Source: RAM1 sp040376925
GTDB taxonomy: Bacteria > Pseudomonadota > Gammaproteobacteria > Burkholderiales > Burkholderiaceae_C
DNA: 45,002 nt
Reading direction: 5' to 3'
NCBI GenBank assembly: GCA_040376925.1
Contig: JBEIPU010000010.1
Location: forward strand, 1-45,002
Shown here: piece by piece, positions 1 through 8,273 of the stretch
How the letters are laid out: each line of letters opens with the position of its first letter
How positions within the stretch are numbered: position 1 is the stretch's first letter
Notes under the pieces: generated by a model
Databases searched by the model: none
The model's input: the letters and a program-made list of their open reading frames with translations, nothing else
What the model was told of the DNA's origin: nothing
Translations under genes and position numbers: made by a program

Positions 1-32
1 GAGGGCTTGACTTCTTCGTCCCAGGTCAACAT
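1..32 (-). CDS. nrdB: Ribonucleotide reductase beta subunit, N-terminal tip
   Basis: Only the first ten codons lie in the window, reading MLTWDEEVKP from an ATG at 30-32 and running off the left edge. This start is what I remember for class I NrdB of Burkholderiales. NrdB houses the diiron-tyrosyl radical used by NrdA. It lies 116 bp downstream of nrdA on the same strand, the usual nrdAB order. A GGA-containing stretch just upstream could serve as ribosome binding site. The identification rests on ten residues plus position. Bases 33-148 hold no other gene that I can see. Confidence 0.8.
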   Translation of the reverse strand, partial: MLTWDEEVKP

Positions 33-148
33 AAGTTTTCCAATGCGTGAATTATGTGAGCAGTGATGCGAATTGAAAAGTGTTCATTCACATCACCGCC
101 TTATTGTGTTGCTCAATTGCATCGACGTTGTGTCGGACAAGACCTCAC

Positions 149-3088
149 TTACTGGCATGCCTCGCAGGTGGGATCGTCAACACCGCAGAACTTGATGTCG
201 GTCGCAGGTGATGCACTGAGCTGTGCGTGCGCGGCAGCAGCAGCTGCATCGAGTGCGGACATCTTGCTTGCAGCAGGCGCCGATGCGCTCATGCCGCCTT
301 GCGATTCACTGCCCGACGACACTGCGTTCAGGCGGCCGCTTTGCACGGTGGATTTCTCGGCGTGCGTGGCGCTGCTGGTGCGCAGGTAGTAGGTGGTCTT
401 CAGTCCGCGCAGCCAGGCGAGCTTGTAGGTGTCGTCCAGCTTCTTGCCCGATGCGCCGGCCATGTAGATGTTCAGGCTTTGCGCCTGGTCGATCCACTTC
501 TGGCGGCGTGCTGCGGCTTCCACCAGCCACGTGGTTTCCACTTCGAACGCGGTGGCGTACAGCGCCTTGACTTCCTGCGGCACGCGGTCGATGGGGCGCA
601 GCGAGCCGTCAAAGTGCTTGAGGTCCATGACCATCACGTCGTCCCACAGGCCCAGGCGCTTGAGGTCACGCACCAGGTAATGGTTGATGACGGTGAATTC
701 GCCGGACAGGTTGGACTTGACCGACAGGTTGCCAAAGCACGGCTCGATGGACGCGTCCACGCCGATGATGTTGGAGATGGTGGCTGTGGGGGCAATGGCC
801 ACGCAGTTGGAGTTGCGCATGCCGTCCTTGGCGATCTTCTTGCGCAGGGCGTCCCAGTCCAGCGTGGACGAGCGGTCCACCTCGACATAGCCGCCGCGGG
901 CCTGGGTCAACATGTCCAGCGTGTCCAGCGGTAGCACGCCCTTGTCCCACAGCGAGCCCTTGTAGCTGGAGTACTGGCCGCGTTCACGGGCCAGCTCGGT
1001 CGATGCCCAGTAGGCGTGGTAGCAGATGGCTTCCATCGATTCGTCGGCAAACTGCACGGCCTGCTGCGAAGCGTAGGGGATGCGCAGCTCGTACAGCGCG
1101 TCCTGGAAGCCCATGACACCCAGGCCCACCGGACGGTGGCGCATGTTGGAGTCGCGGGCCTTCTTGACGGCGTAGTAATTGATGTCGATCACGTTGTCCA
1201 GCATGCGCATGGCGACCGTGATGGTTTTCTTGAGCTTGTCGTGATCGACCTTGCCGTCCTTCAAATGCTGCAGCAGGTTGACCGAGCCCAGGTTGCACAC
1301 GGCCGTTTCGGTGTCGCTGGTGTTCAGCGTGATCTCGGTGCACAGGTTGGACGAGTGCACGACGCCGGCGTGCTGCTGCGGGCTGCGCACGTTGCAGGCA
1401 TCCTTGAAGGTGATCCAAGGGTGGCCGGTTTCAAACAGCATCGACAGCATCTTGCGCCACATGTCGGTGGCCTGCACCGTCTTGGCGGGCTTGATCTCGC
1501 CGCGGCGGGCTTTCTCTTCGTAGGCCACATAGGCCTTTTCGAAGTCGGTGCCGAACAGGTCGTGAAGATCCGGAACATTGGAAGGCGAGAACAAAGTCCA
1601 CTCGCCTTTCTCCATGACGCGGCGCATGAACAGGTCCGGAATCCAGTTGGCCGTGTTCATGTCGTGTGTGCGGCGGCGGTCGTCGCCGGTGTTCTTGCGC
1701 AGCTCCAGGAACTCTTCAATGTCCAGGTGCCAGCTTTCCAGGTAGGTGCAGACAGCGCCCTTGCGCTTGCCGCCCTGGTTCACGGCCACGGCCGTGTCGT
1801 TCACGACCTTCAGGAACGGCACCACGCCCTGCGATTCGCCGTTGGTGCCCTTGATGTGCGAGCCCAGGGCGCGCACGCGCGTCCAGTCGTTGCCCAGGCC
1901 GCCGGCAAACTTGGACAGCAGGGCGTTTTCCTTGATGGACTCATAGATGCCGTCCAGGTCGTCGGGCACGGTGGTCAGGTAGCAGCTGGACAGCTGGCTG
2001 CGCAGCGTGCCGGCATTGAACAGCGTGGGCGTGGACGACATGAAGTCGAAGCTGGACAGCACTTCATAGAACTCGATGGCGCGGGCTTCGCGGTCGATTT
2101 CGTTCAGGGCCAGGCCCATGGCCACGCGCATGAAGAAGGCCTGGGGCAGCTCGATGCGGGCCTTGCGCACATGCAGGAAGTAGCGGTCGTACAGGGTCTG
2201 CAGGCCAAGGTAGTCGAACTTGAGGTCGCGCTCGGCCTTGAGCGCGGCGCCCAGGCGCTTCAGGTCGTACTGCAGCAGCTTTTCGTCCAGCAGTTCGTTG
2301 TCCACGCCCTTCTTGATGAAGCCGGGGAAGTAGTCTGCGTAGGCCTGGGCCATGTCGGCCGGGGCCACGTCGCGGCCGATGACTTCCTTGAAGATGGTGT
2401 GCAGCAGCAGGCGTGCGGTGGCGTAGGTGTAGTCGGGGTCTTTTTCGATCAGCGTGCGCGCGGCCAGGATGGATGCCTTGTAGACCTCGTCCATGGGCAC
2501 GCCGTCGTACAGGTTGCGCATGGTCTCGGCCACGATGGGGTCGGCCTTGACGTCGGCCCCCAGGCCGGCGCAGGCGGATTCAATCAGGGCCTTGACGTCG
2601 TTCAGGTCCAGCGCCACGCGCTGGCCGCCGTCGATCACGTGAAGCACGGGTGCCTTGGGGGCTTCCTGCACGGCCTGCCTGGCGCGCTCCTGCGTGCGGC
2701 GCTCGCGGTACAGCACATAGGCGCGGGCGATCTCGTGGTGGCCGCCACGCATCAGGCCCAGCTCGACCTGGTCCTGCACGTCTTCAATATGGAAGGTGCC
2801 GCCGCCGGGGCGCGAACGCACCATGGCGCGGATCACTGCCTGGGTCAGGCTGTCCACCGTTTCGCGCACGCTGGCCGACGCCGCGCCCTGCGTGCCATGC
2901 ACGGCCAAAAACGCCTTCATCATCGCGATGGCGATCTTGTTGGGCTCGAACGGAACGACCGCGCCGTTGCGGCGGATGATCTGGTAATTGGCAAGCGGGT
3001 TGGTTGCCGGAGTGCCGGTCTGGCCGGTGCCGTGCGTGACGGCGATGGGGGTGCTGGCCGCAGACGGCGTACTCAGGACTGTTTGCAT
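149..3088 (-). CDS. nrdA: Ribonucleoside-diphosphate reductase, class I alpha subunit
   Basis: This is the 979-residue large subunit of class Ia ribonucleotide reductase, which reduces ribonucleoside diphosphates to deoxyribonucleotides in the cytoplasm. An N-terminal ATP-cone (about residues 30-130) is followed by a second, more divergent cone (about 145-240), as in Pseudomonas NrdA. The barrel shows the active-site NLCTEI motif, the radical-transfer tyrosine pair in KTTYYLRT and a C-terminal CEACQ with the redox cysteines. I chose the ATG at 3086-3088, not an in-frame start 99 bp upstream, because an AGAGGA ribosome site precedes it and the upstream start would lie in the promoter and NrdR boxes. 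nrdB follows downstream. The first ATP-cone implies allosteric control by ATP/dATP. Confidence 0.97.
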   Translation of the reverse strand: MQTVLSTPSAASTPIAVTHGTGQTGTPATNPLANYQIIRRNGAVVPFEPNKIAIAMMKAFLAVHGTQGAASASVRETVDSLTQAVIRAMVRSRPGGGTFHIEDVQDQVELGLMRGGHHEIARAYVLYRERRTQERARQAVQEAPKAPVLHVIDGGQRVALDLNDVKALIESACAGLGADVKADPIVAETMRNLYDGVPMDEVYKASILAARTLIEKDPDYTYATARLLLHTIFKEVIGRDVAPADMAQAYADYFPGFIKKGVDNELLDEKLLQYDLKRLGAALKAERDLKFDYLGLQTLYDRYFLHVRKARIELPQAFFMRVAMGLALNEIDREARAIEFYEVLSSFDFMSSTPTLFNAGTLRSQLSSCYLTTVPDDLDGIYESIKENALLSKFAGGLGNDWTRVRALGSHIKGTNGESQGVVPFLKVVNDTAVAVNQGGKRKGAVCTYLESWHLDIEEFLELRKNTGDDRRRTHDMNTANWIPDLFMRRVMEKGEWTLFSPSNVPDLHDLFGTDFEKAYVAYEEKARRGEIKPAKTVQATDMWRKMLSMLFETGHPWITFKDACNVRSPQQHAGVVHSSNLCTEITLNTSDTETAVCNLGSVNLLQHLKDGKVDHDKLKKTITVAMRMLDNVIDINYYAVKKARDSNMRHRPVGLGVMGFQDALYELRIPYASQQAVQFADESMEAICYHAYWASTELARERGQYSSYKGSLWDKGVLPLDTLDMLTQARGGYVEVDRSSTLDWDALRKKIAKDGMRNSNCVAIAPTATISNIIGVDASIEPCFGNLSVKSNLSGEFTVINHYLVRDLKRLGLWDDVMVMDLKHFDGSLRPIDRVPQEVKALYATAFEVETTWLVEAAARRQKWIDQAQSLNIYMAGASGKKLDDTYKLAWLRGLKTTYYLRTSSATHAEKSTVQSGRLNAVSSGSESQGGMSASAPAASKMSALDAAAAAAHAQLSASPATDIKFCGVDDPTCEACQ

Positions 3089-3185
3089 TGTTTCCTCTTC
3101 TTTCGCAGTTTTTGTGAGTCGGGCGACAAGGCTCGCCAGGGAGCCCGTGAATTCATTCTGGGCTGGTTGGCAGCGCAACAGCAGC

Positions 3186-3233
3186 ACACTATATCTAGGG
3201 TCTGGGGTGAATTCAAGCCACTACAGGTAGTGT
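3186..3233 (-). promoter_or_regulatory. nrdA promoter with twin NrdR boxes
   Basis: Read on the minus strand there is a -35 TTGAAT (3211-3216), a 17-bp spacer and a -10 TATAGT (3188-3193). One 16-bp NrdR-like box, ACACTATATCTAGGGT (3186-3201), covers the -10. A second, CCACTACAGGTAGTGT (3218-3233), lies just upstream of the -35. The boxes are 32 bp apart centre to centre, the three-helical-turn spacing known for NrdR pairs. The layout fits repression of nrdAB by nucleotide-loaded NrdR. The leader to the nrdA ATG is about 90 nt. No gene is seen between here and 3371. Confidence 0.78.
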
Positions 3234-3370
3234 ACAGCGCCAGATACACCTGCTTACGTGAGAGGCCTTGAAATGGTGCGTTGCGTCACGCGCTTTCAAT
3301 GCCGTTGCAAGGCGCATGGGGCCTTGCTTTGTGCGCTGGCGGTGCATGCCGGCAGCGCGTCAGAAACGCG

Positions 3371-3985
3371 TCAGGCCCTGTGTTGCGTCAACACACCTTC
3401 GGGAAAATACCGAGCCGGCCAGGCCAGCGCGCTGTGCAGCCGATCCCATGCAAAACCCGGCCCCGGGTCCTGCTTGCGCCCGGGCGCCACATGCTCGTGG
3501 CCGGCCACATGCGCAATCGGCCAGCGCCCCGCCAGCGCCGCGCACAGGCTGGCCAGCGTCTCGTACTGCATGTCCTCGAAAAGCTCGCCCTCCAGCCCTT
3601 CGAGCTCGATGCCCACCGAGTCATCGTTGCAGTTGGCGCGGCCGCGGTAGTGCGACTGGCCCGCATGCCAGGCGCGGTCATCGCAGCTGACAAACTGCCA
3701 CAGCTGGCCGTCGCGACGGATGTAGAAATGCGACGACACCTGCGCGCCGGCGATCTGCGTGAAGTACGGGTGCGCCGCCCAGTCCAGCGTGTTGGTGAAA
3801 AGCTGCTGCACTTCGTCGCCGCCATAGCGTCCGGGCGGCAGGCTGATGGAGTGCAGCACGATCAGGTCGATGCAGGCCTGCGCGGGGCGCGCACCGAAGT
3901 TGGGCGAATCAAGCCGGCGCGCATGCGTGTACCAGCCGCCTTGCCAGAGCGAACCCTGCGCGGATGCCTCAGGTGGCATCGCCAT
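3371..3985 (-). CDS. ampD: 1,6-anhydro-N-acetylmuramyl-L-alanine amidase AmpD
   Basis: This cytoplasmic zinc amidase of about 204 residues cuts the lactyl-peptide bond of anhydro-muropeptides during cell-wall recycling. The Amidase_2 fold is recognisable from VLHSISLPPG (first zinc histidine near residue 45), SSHFYIRRDG, AWHAGQSHYRGR, SVGIELEG and the final HEHVAPGRKQDPGPGF, which supplies the second zinc histidine and the aspartate. No signal peptide is seen, which favours AmpD over periplasmic AmiD. The start at 3985 (or 3979) lies inside the last codons of pilR, an overlap of 11-17 nt, suggesting translational coupling. In other bacteria loss of AmpD derepresses AmpC beta-lactamase; no ampC or ampR is visible here. 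Confidence 0.9.
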   Translation of the reverse strand: MAMPPEASAQGSLWQGGWYTHARRLDSPNFGARPAQACIDLIVLHSISLPPGRYGGDEVQQLFTNTLDWAAHPYFTQIAGAQVSSHFYIRRDGQLWQFVSCDDRAWHAGQSHYRGRANCNDDSVGIELEGLEGELFEDMQYETLASLCAALAGRWPIAHVAGHEHVAPGRKQDPGPGFAWDRLHSALAWPARYFPEGVLTQHRA

Positions 3986-5453
3986 GCGGGTCGTCGCCAC
4001 CGGGCGTGTGGATGCCCAGGCGCGCAATACGGTAGCGGATCTGGCGCAGGCTCAGGCCCAGCCGGTTGGCGGCGGCGGTGCGGTTGAACCGGCTTTCGTT
4101 CAGCGCCTTGATCAGGATGTCGCGCTCCTGCTGGTCCAGCCAGTCCTGCAGGTCGGCAGGAATCACAACAGGCGCCGCGCCGCTTGCGGCCTGCGCCTGG
4201 ACGGTGGCCGGCGTGTCGGACGCCGGGCTGGCGCTGGCTGCTGCATCAGGCTCGCAGCGCGTCGGCGCGAAGTCCACCTGCAGCGCATCGCCCTCGCTCA
4301 GGGCCACCGCGCGGTGCAGCAGGTTTTCGAGCTCGCGCACGTTGCCGGCCAGCGGGTGGGCGCACAGCTGCTGCAGCACGGTGGGCGACAGCGCCGGCAC
4401 CGGCATGCCGGACTCATGCGCAATGCGCGCGAGCAGGGCGTCGCACAGCTGGGGCAGGTCCTCGCGCCGCTCGCGCAGCGGCGGCACCAGGATCTCGATC
4501 ACGTTCAGGCGGTAGTACAGGTCCTGGCGGAACCGCCCGGCCTGCACGTCGGCGGCCAGGTCCTTGTGGGTGGCGCTGACCACGCGCACGTCCACCGTGT
4601 CTTCCTGGGTGGAGCCCAGCGGGCGCACCTGGCGCTCCTGGATGGCGCGCAGCAGCTTGGATTGCATGGCCAGCGGCAGGTCGCCGATTTCGTCCAGGAA
4701 CAGCGTGCCGCTGCGCGCCGCCTGGAAGTAGCCCTCGCGGTCCTGGGTGGCGCCGGTGTAGGAGCCCTTGCGCGCGCCGAAGAATTCGGCTTCGAGCAGG
4801 TTCTCGGGGATGGCGCTGCAGTTCACCGCGACGAAGGGGCCGTCGGCGCGGTGGCTGCAGGCGTGCAATGCGCGCGCGGCCAGCTCCTTGCCGGTGCCCG
4901 ATTCGCCGCGCACCAGCACTGGAGCCATGCTGCGTGCCACCTTCGCGATGCGCTCCTTGACGGCACGCATGGCGGCGGAGTCGCCCACCAGCCGCTGCAA
5001 TGCCGCGTTGGCGTCGGCGGGATGCTCGGCCGCGCGCGGCGCAGCGGCCCGCGTGCGCGCCGGGGCGCCCTGTGCCGTGCCCTGGATGGCGGAAGCCACC
5101 ACGGCGCGAAACTGCTTGAGGTCCACCGGCTTGGTCAGGTAGTCAAACGCGCCGGCCTTCAGCGCATCGACCGCATTCTCGGCCGAGCCGTAGGCTGTCA
5201 TCACGATGCAGCGCTCAGGGCGCTGCTGGGCCTGCAGGCTGCGCAAAAGCTCCAGGCCCAGGCCGTCGGGCAGCCGCATGTCGGTGATCACGCTGTCAAA
5301 GCGGCCGCCCGCCAGCAGCTCGCCGGCCTCGGCCAGCGTGGCAGCGGCGTCAACCCGGTAGCCTTCGCGCAGCAGGGTCAGCTCGTACAGGGTGCGCAGG
5401 TCCGGCTCGTCGTCAACGACCAGGATGCGCGGTGGGGAAGCGGGGGCAACCAT
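3969..5453 (-). CDS. pilR: Sigma-54-dependent response regulator, PilR type
   Basis: This 494-residue NtrC-class activator has three parts. The receiver domain (residues 9-125) has acidic pocket D14-D15 and phosphoacceptor D58 in ITDMRLPDG. The AAA+ sigma-54 interaction domain (about 147-375) has Walker A GESGTGKE, the GSYTGA version of the sigma-54-contact loop and Walker B LFLDEIGDLP. A Fis-type helix-turn-helix (about 445-485) ends the protein. The GSYTGA loop carries tyrosine where GAFTGA has phenylalanine. The ATG overlaps the upstream sensor's TGA by one base, so the two are an operon. Pairing with a PilS-like sensor supports control of type IV pilin transcription; no pilin gene is in the window. 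Confidence 0.9.
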   Translation of the reverse strand: MVAPASPPRILVVDDEPDLRTLYELTLLREGYRVDAAATLAEAGELLAGGRFDSVITDMRLPDGLGLELLRSLQAQQRPERCIVMTAYGSAENAVDALKAGAFDYLTKPVDLKQFRAVVASAIQGTAQGAPARTRAAAPRAAEHPADANAALQRLVGDSAAMRAVKERIAKVARSMAPVLVRGESGTGKELAARALHACSHRADGPFVAVNCSAIPENLLEAEFFGARKGSYTGATQDREGYFQAARSGTLFLDEIGDLPLAMQSKLLRAIQERQVRPLGSTQEDTVDVRVVSATHKDLAADVQAGRFRQDLYYRLNVIEILVPPLRERREDLPQLCDALLARIAHESGMPVPALSPTVLQQLCAHPLAGNVRELENLLHRAVALSEGDALQVDFAPTRCEPDAAASASPASDTPATVQAQAASGAAPVVIPADLQDWLDQQERDILIKALNESRFNRTAAANRLGLSLRQIRYRIARLGIHTPGGDDPHGDAT

Positions 5454-7171
5454 CAGGCCGGTATTGTGGCAAATGACGCAGGCTGGGCGGGCGACAGCCC
5501 CCGCGCATGGAACAGCACAAAAAATTCATTGCCGTCAGCCGCGCCGCTGACGGGCTGCCAGGGCGCGCGCTGGTAACCGATGAGCGCGCCATGGCGCTCG
5601 CACAGCTCGCGGCAGATGTACAGGCCCAGGCCGCTGGAGCGGCTCTCGGACGAAAAGAACGGCTCGAACAGGTGGCGCTGCACGCCCTGGTCCAGCGGGG
5701 CGCCGTCGCTCCACACGCGCAGGCGCGGCAGCCCCGCGGGCGACAGGTCGGTCAGCACGCGGATCGCGCCGGGCTGCCGGCTGGCGTAGCGCAGCGCGTT
5801 GTCCAGCAGGTTGACCAGCACGCGGCGCAGGTGGTCGGGCTCGAACGCGACCTGGCGCGGCGGCACGTCCAGGTCCAGCTGCAGGCGTTCGGCGCAGCCG
5901 GTTTGGTGCGCCCAGTCGGCGCAGACCTGGCGCGCGGTGGCGCTGAGGTCCAGCAGCACCGGCGTGGGCGCCTTGCCTTCGTGCTGCACGCGCGAGATGT
6001 TCAGCACGTCGTCCACGATCTGCGCCAGACGCTGCGCGTTCTGGCGCACCATCAGCGTGAGCTGGCGCTGGCCGGGCTCGCGGATGTCTTCATCCAGCAG
6101 CGCGTTGGCCTGCATGATGGCTGCCAGCGGGTTGCGGATCTCGTGCGCCACTGCGGCCGACATGCGCCCCATGGCGGCGAGCTTTTCGGTGCGCAGGCGG
6201 GCTTCCATCTCGCGCAGGTCTTCCAGGAACATCACACACAGGCTCTCGGCCAGCGCGTCATGGGTGGCGGTCAGGCGCGTGCGCACATGCACGCGTCGCG
6301 GGCCCTCGCCGGCCTGGGCGATGTCCAGCTCGGCGGTTTGCGGCACGCGCGTCATGAAGGTCTGGCGTGACAGCTCGGCCAGCGGCTGCCAGGCGTGCCC
6401 CGACGCCAGGACAAACGGTGTGGAGCGGTCAGGCCAGGCGCCCAGCAGGCGGCGCGCGGCGGGGTTGGCCGCATGCACGGTGCCGCCGCCGTCCACCACC
6501 AGCACGCCGTCGGCCAGCGTTTCGATCACCAGTTCGTTGACCTCGATCTGCACACGGGCCAGGTGCTGGCTTTCGCGCGAGCGCTTTTCTTCGCGCGCCA
6601 GCCGCGTGGCCAGCTGGTTGGCCAGCAGCGCCACGATGAAAAAGCCGGTGCCCGTCAGGCCCGCCTGCACCAGCCGCGGCGTGCTGTCGGGGCCGGCGGC
6701 GTGCCACGCATCCAGCAGCAGCAGCAGCGTGATCGCCGCGGCCGTGCCCAGCGCCAGCAGCAGCGAACTGAGCACCGATGCCAGCAGCAGCGGCAGCGCA
6801 AACAGCGGTACGTAGTTGATGCTGCCGGCCTGCAGGTAGTGCAGCGCGGAAAACGTGACCAGGTCCACGCCGATGGTGGATGCCCATTGCGCGTCAAAGG
6901 TCTGCCCCGGCGGGCGTGGCCCACCCAGAACGCGCACGGCGATGGTGGCCGCAAGGTACAGCGCGCACAGCAACGGCGGCCACTGCCCGCCGGGTGTGGG
7001 CACGGGCACGGCCGGCAGCAGCAGCCAGGTGCCGCCCAGCACCACCAGCAGCACCAGCGCGATCATCACGCGCGCCGTCATGAAGCCACGCCACAGCCGC
7101 ACGAAGGCCGAGTCCTCGACCGCGACCTCCCGCAGGCCGAACCATGATGCCAGGGCGGTGTTGGCGGGCAT
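5453..7171 (-). CDS. pilS: Membrane sensor histidine kinase, PilS type
   Basis: A 572-residue sensor kinase. About six hydrophobic segments fill residues 33-190, followed by a PAS region (about 208-310), a HisKA domain with phosphorylated H343 in VAHEIRNPLAAIMQ, and a HATPase domain with N-box (LVNLLDNALRYA) and G-box (SSGLGLYICREL). Six membrane spans, a PAS domain and a directly adjacent NtrC-type regulator are the PilS architecture. It would phosphorylate PilR (5453 downwards), whose start codon overlaps its stop. The upstream small gene ends 15 bp before its start. No strong ribosome site precedes the ATG at 7169-7171, so coupling is possible. Confidence 0.86.
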   Translation of the reverse strand: MPANTALASWFGLREVAVEDSAFVRLWRGFMTARVMIALVLLVVLGGTWLLLPAVPVPTPGGQWPPLLCALYLAATIAVRVLGGPRPPGQTFDAQWASTIGVDLVTFSALHYLQAGSINYVPLFALPLLLASVLSSLLLALGTAAAITLLLLLDAWHAAGPDSTPRLVQAGLTGTGFFIVALLANQLATRLAREEKRSRESQHLARVQIEVNELVIETLADGVLVVDGGGTVHAANPAARRLLGAWPDRSTPFVLASGHAWQPLAELSRQTFMTRVPQTAELDIAQAGEGPRRVHVRTRLTATHDALAESLCVMFLEDLREMEARLRTEKLAAMGRMSAAVAHEIRNPLAAIMQANALLDEDIREPGQRQLTLMVRQNAQRLAQIVDDVLNISRVQHEGKAPTPVLLDLSATARQVCADWAHQTGCAERLQLDLDVPPRQVAFEPDHLRRVLVNLLDNALRYASRQPGAIRVLTDLSPAGLPRLRVWSDGAPLDQGVQRHLFEPFFSSESRSSGLGLYICRELCERHGALIGYQRAPWQPVSGAADGNEFFVLFHARGLSPAQPASFATIPA

Positions 7172-7186
7172 ACGGGCTTTCAGCGC

Positions 7187-7423
7187 TCAGCGCCGTTCGC
7201 GCTGGCGGTGCTCTTCGCTGCAGTAAACGGCGCCGTCGGGCCCGGGCAGGGCGTCACTGCGTGGCAGATGCACCGCGCACGACGCGCACCGAACCATATC
7301 CTGCGGCTTGCCTTCGCCGGCCCCGGGCTTTTGCGGCGGCGGGTTGCGCGGTGCATCGCGCCGGCCCGCGCGCCATACATAAAACGCCACGGCCAGCACG
7401 GCGAACACCAGCAGGTACTTCAT
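7187..7423 (-). CDS. PP0621-family small membrane protein with cysteine knuckle
   Basis: This 78-residue protein has an N-terminal hydrophobic helix (MKYLLVFAVLAVAFYVW), a basic proline-rich linker and a C-terminal MVRCASCAVHLPRSD...YCSEEHR motif. The Cys-x2-Cys plus distal Cys and His suggest a small zinc site. I recognise the PP0621 family, which has no assigned function. Its ATG overlaps the stop of the upstream CcsA-like gene by four bases (ATGA), and pilS starts 15 bp downstream, so the four genes from 8223 to 3969 look like one transcription unit. Recurrent linkage to pilSR would hint at an envelope or pilus role; that is inference. Confidence 0.75.
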   Translation of the reverse strand: MKYLLVFAVLAVAFYVWRAGRRDAPRNPPPQKPGAGEGKPQDMVRCASCAVHLPRSDALPGPDGAVYCSEEHRQRERR

Positions 7424-8223
7424 GAGGGACGGCCCAGCACGACTTCCAGCACAAAGCGCGAGCCCGCATAGGCCAGCAGCAACAGCAGCGAGCCCACGTA
7501 CAGCATGCGCACTGCCTTGCGCCCGCGCCAGCCAAAGCGTGCGCGTCCGACCAGCAGCACCGCAAAAGCCAGCCACGACAGCACCGAGAACACCGTCTTG
7601 TGATCCCAACGCCAGACGCGGCCCGCACCGTAGAGCTGCTCGGTGAACAGCAGCCCGGCCAGCAGCGTGGCCGACAGCAGCACAAAACCGGCCTGCACGA
7701 AGCGGAAGGTCAGGCGCTCCAGCGTCAGCAGCGGCACGCCGCCCTGCGTTTCTGTGGCCAGGCGGATTTCCTTTTCGGCCCGGCGCATGAGCCAGGCGTG
7801 CACCACCGCGGCGGCGAACAGGCCGTACGAAGCAATCCCCAGTGCCCAGTGCAGCGGCAGCCAGGGCGAGGCAGTCTTGTGCAGCGGCGTGCCCGCAAAC
7901 AGCAGAGCGACCAGCACGGCCGCGGCGCCCAGGCCCGACAGCGCTGCGTGGGCATTCATCTGCGGGAAGGTGCGGCTTTCAATGATGTAGACCGTCAGCA
8001 CCAGCCAGGCCGTGACGGACAGCGCGGGCGCAAAGCCAAAACGCGGGTTGTCGCCCAGCAGGCTCCAGGCCAGGGCGGCGGCATGCAGGCCCCAGGCCAA
8101 CAGCAGCGCAATGCGCAGGCCGGACGGGCCCAGCCTGCGGGCCACAACGGCAGGGGTCGCGTACGCAATGACCGCCGCCAAGGCCAAGGCGGCGCCCACG
8201 GGGGATACACTGGCTAGAATCAT
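7420..8223 (-). CDS. CcsA/HemX-type cytochrome c assembly membrane protein
   Basis: A 267-residue integral membrane protein with about eight hydrophobic helices. Features of the CcsA/HemX (CytC_asm) family include the loop HKTASPWLPLHWALGIASYG, the tryptophan-rich YGAGRVWRWDHKT loop and conserved histidines that could handle heme. Such proteins are often called inner membrane protein YpjD and sit beside ffh in proteobacteria, as here. Whether this copy takes part in cytochrome c maturation is not shown by the sequence. ATG 8221-8223 is the chosen start. A GTG six bases upstream is better spaced from an AAGG and could be the true one. ffh diverges from it across about 50 bp. Confidence 0.85.
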   Translation of the reverse strand: MILASVSPVGAALALAAVIAYATPAVVARRLGPSGLRIALLLAWGLHAAALAWSLLGDNPRFGFAPALSVTAWLVLTVYIIESRTFPQMNAHAALSGLGAAAVLVALLFAGTPLHKTASPWLPLHWALGIASYGLFAAAVVHAWLMRRAEKEIRLATETQGGVPLLTLERLTFRFVQAGFVLLSATLLAGLLFTEQLYGAGRVWRWDHKTVFSVLSWLAFAVLLVGRARFGWRGRKAVRMLYVGSLLLLLAYAGSRFVLEVVLGRPS

Positions 8224-8273
8224 CGCCACAGTTTAGCCTTTTGCACTTTTGCTGCACCACGCAGCAGCCGCCC

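Noticed and set aside
1016..3271. A 751-codon open frame on the + strand opposite nrdA
   Set aside because: It is the antisense shadow of a GC-rich gene: its product is a low-complexity run of His, Gln, Val and Ala, while the minus strand encodes a full NrdA.
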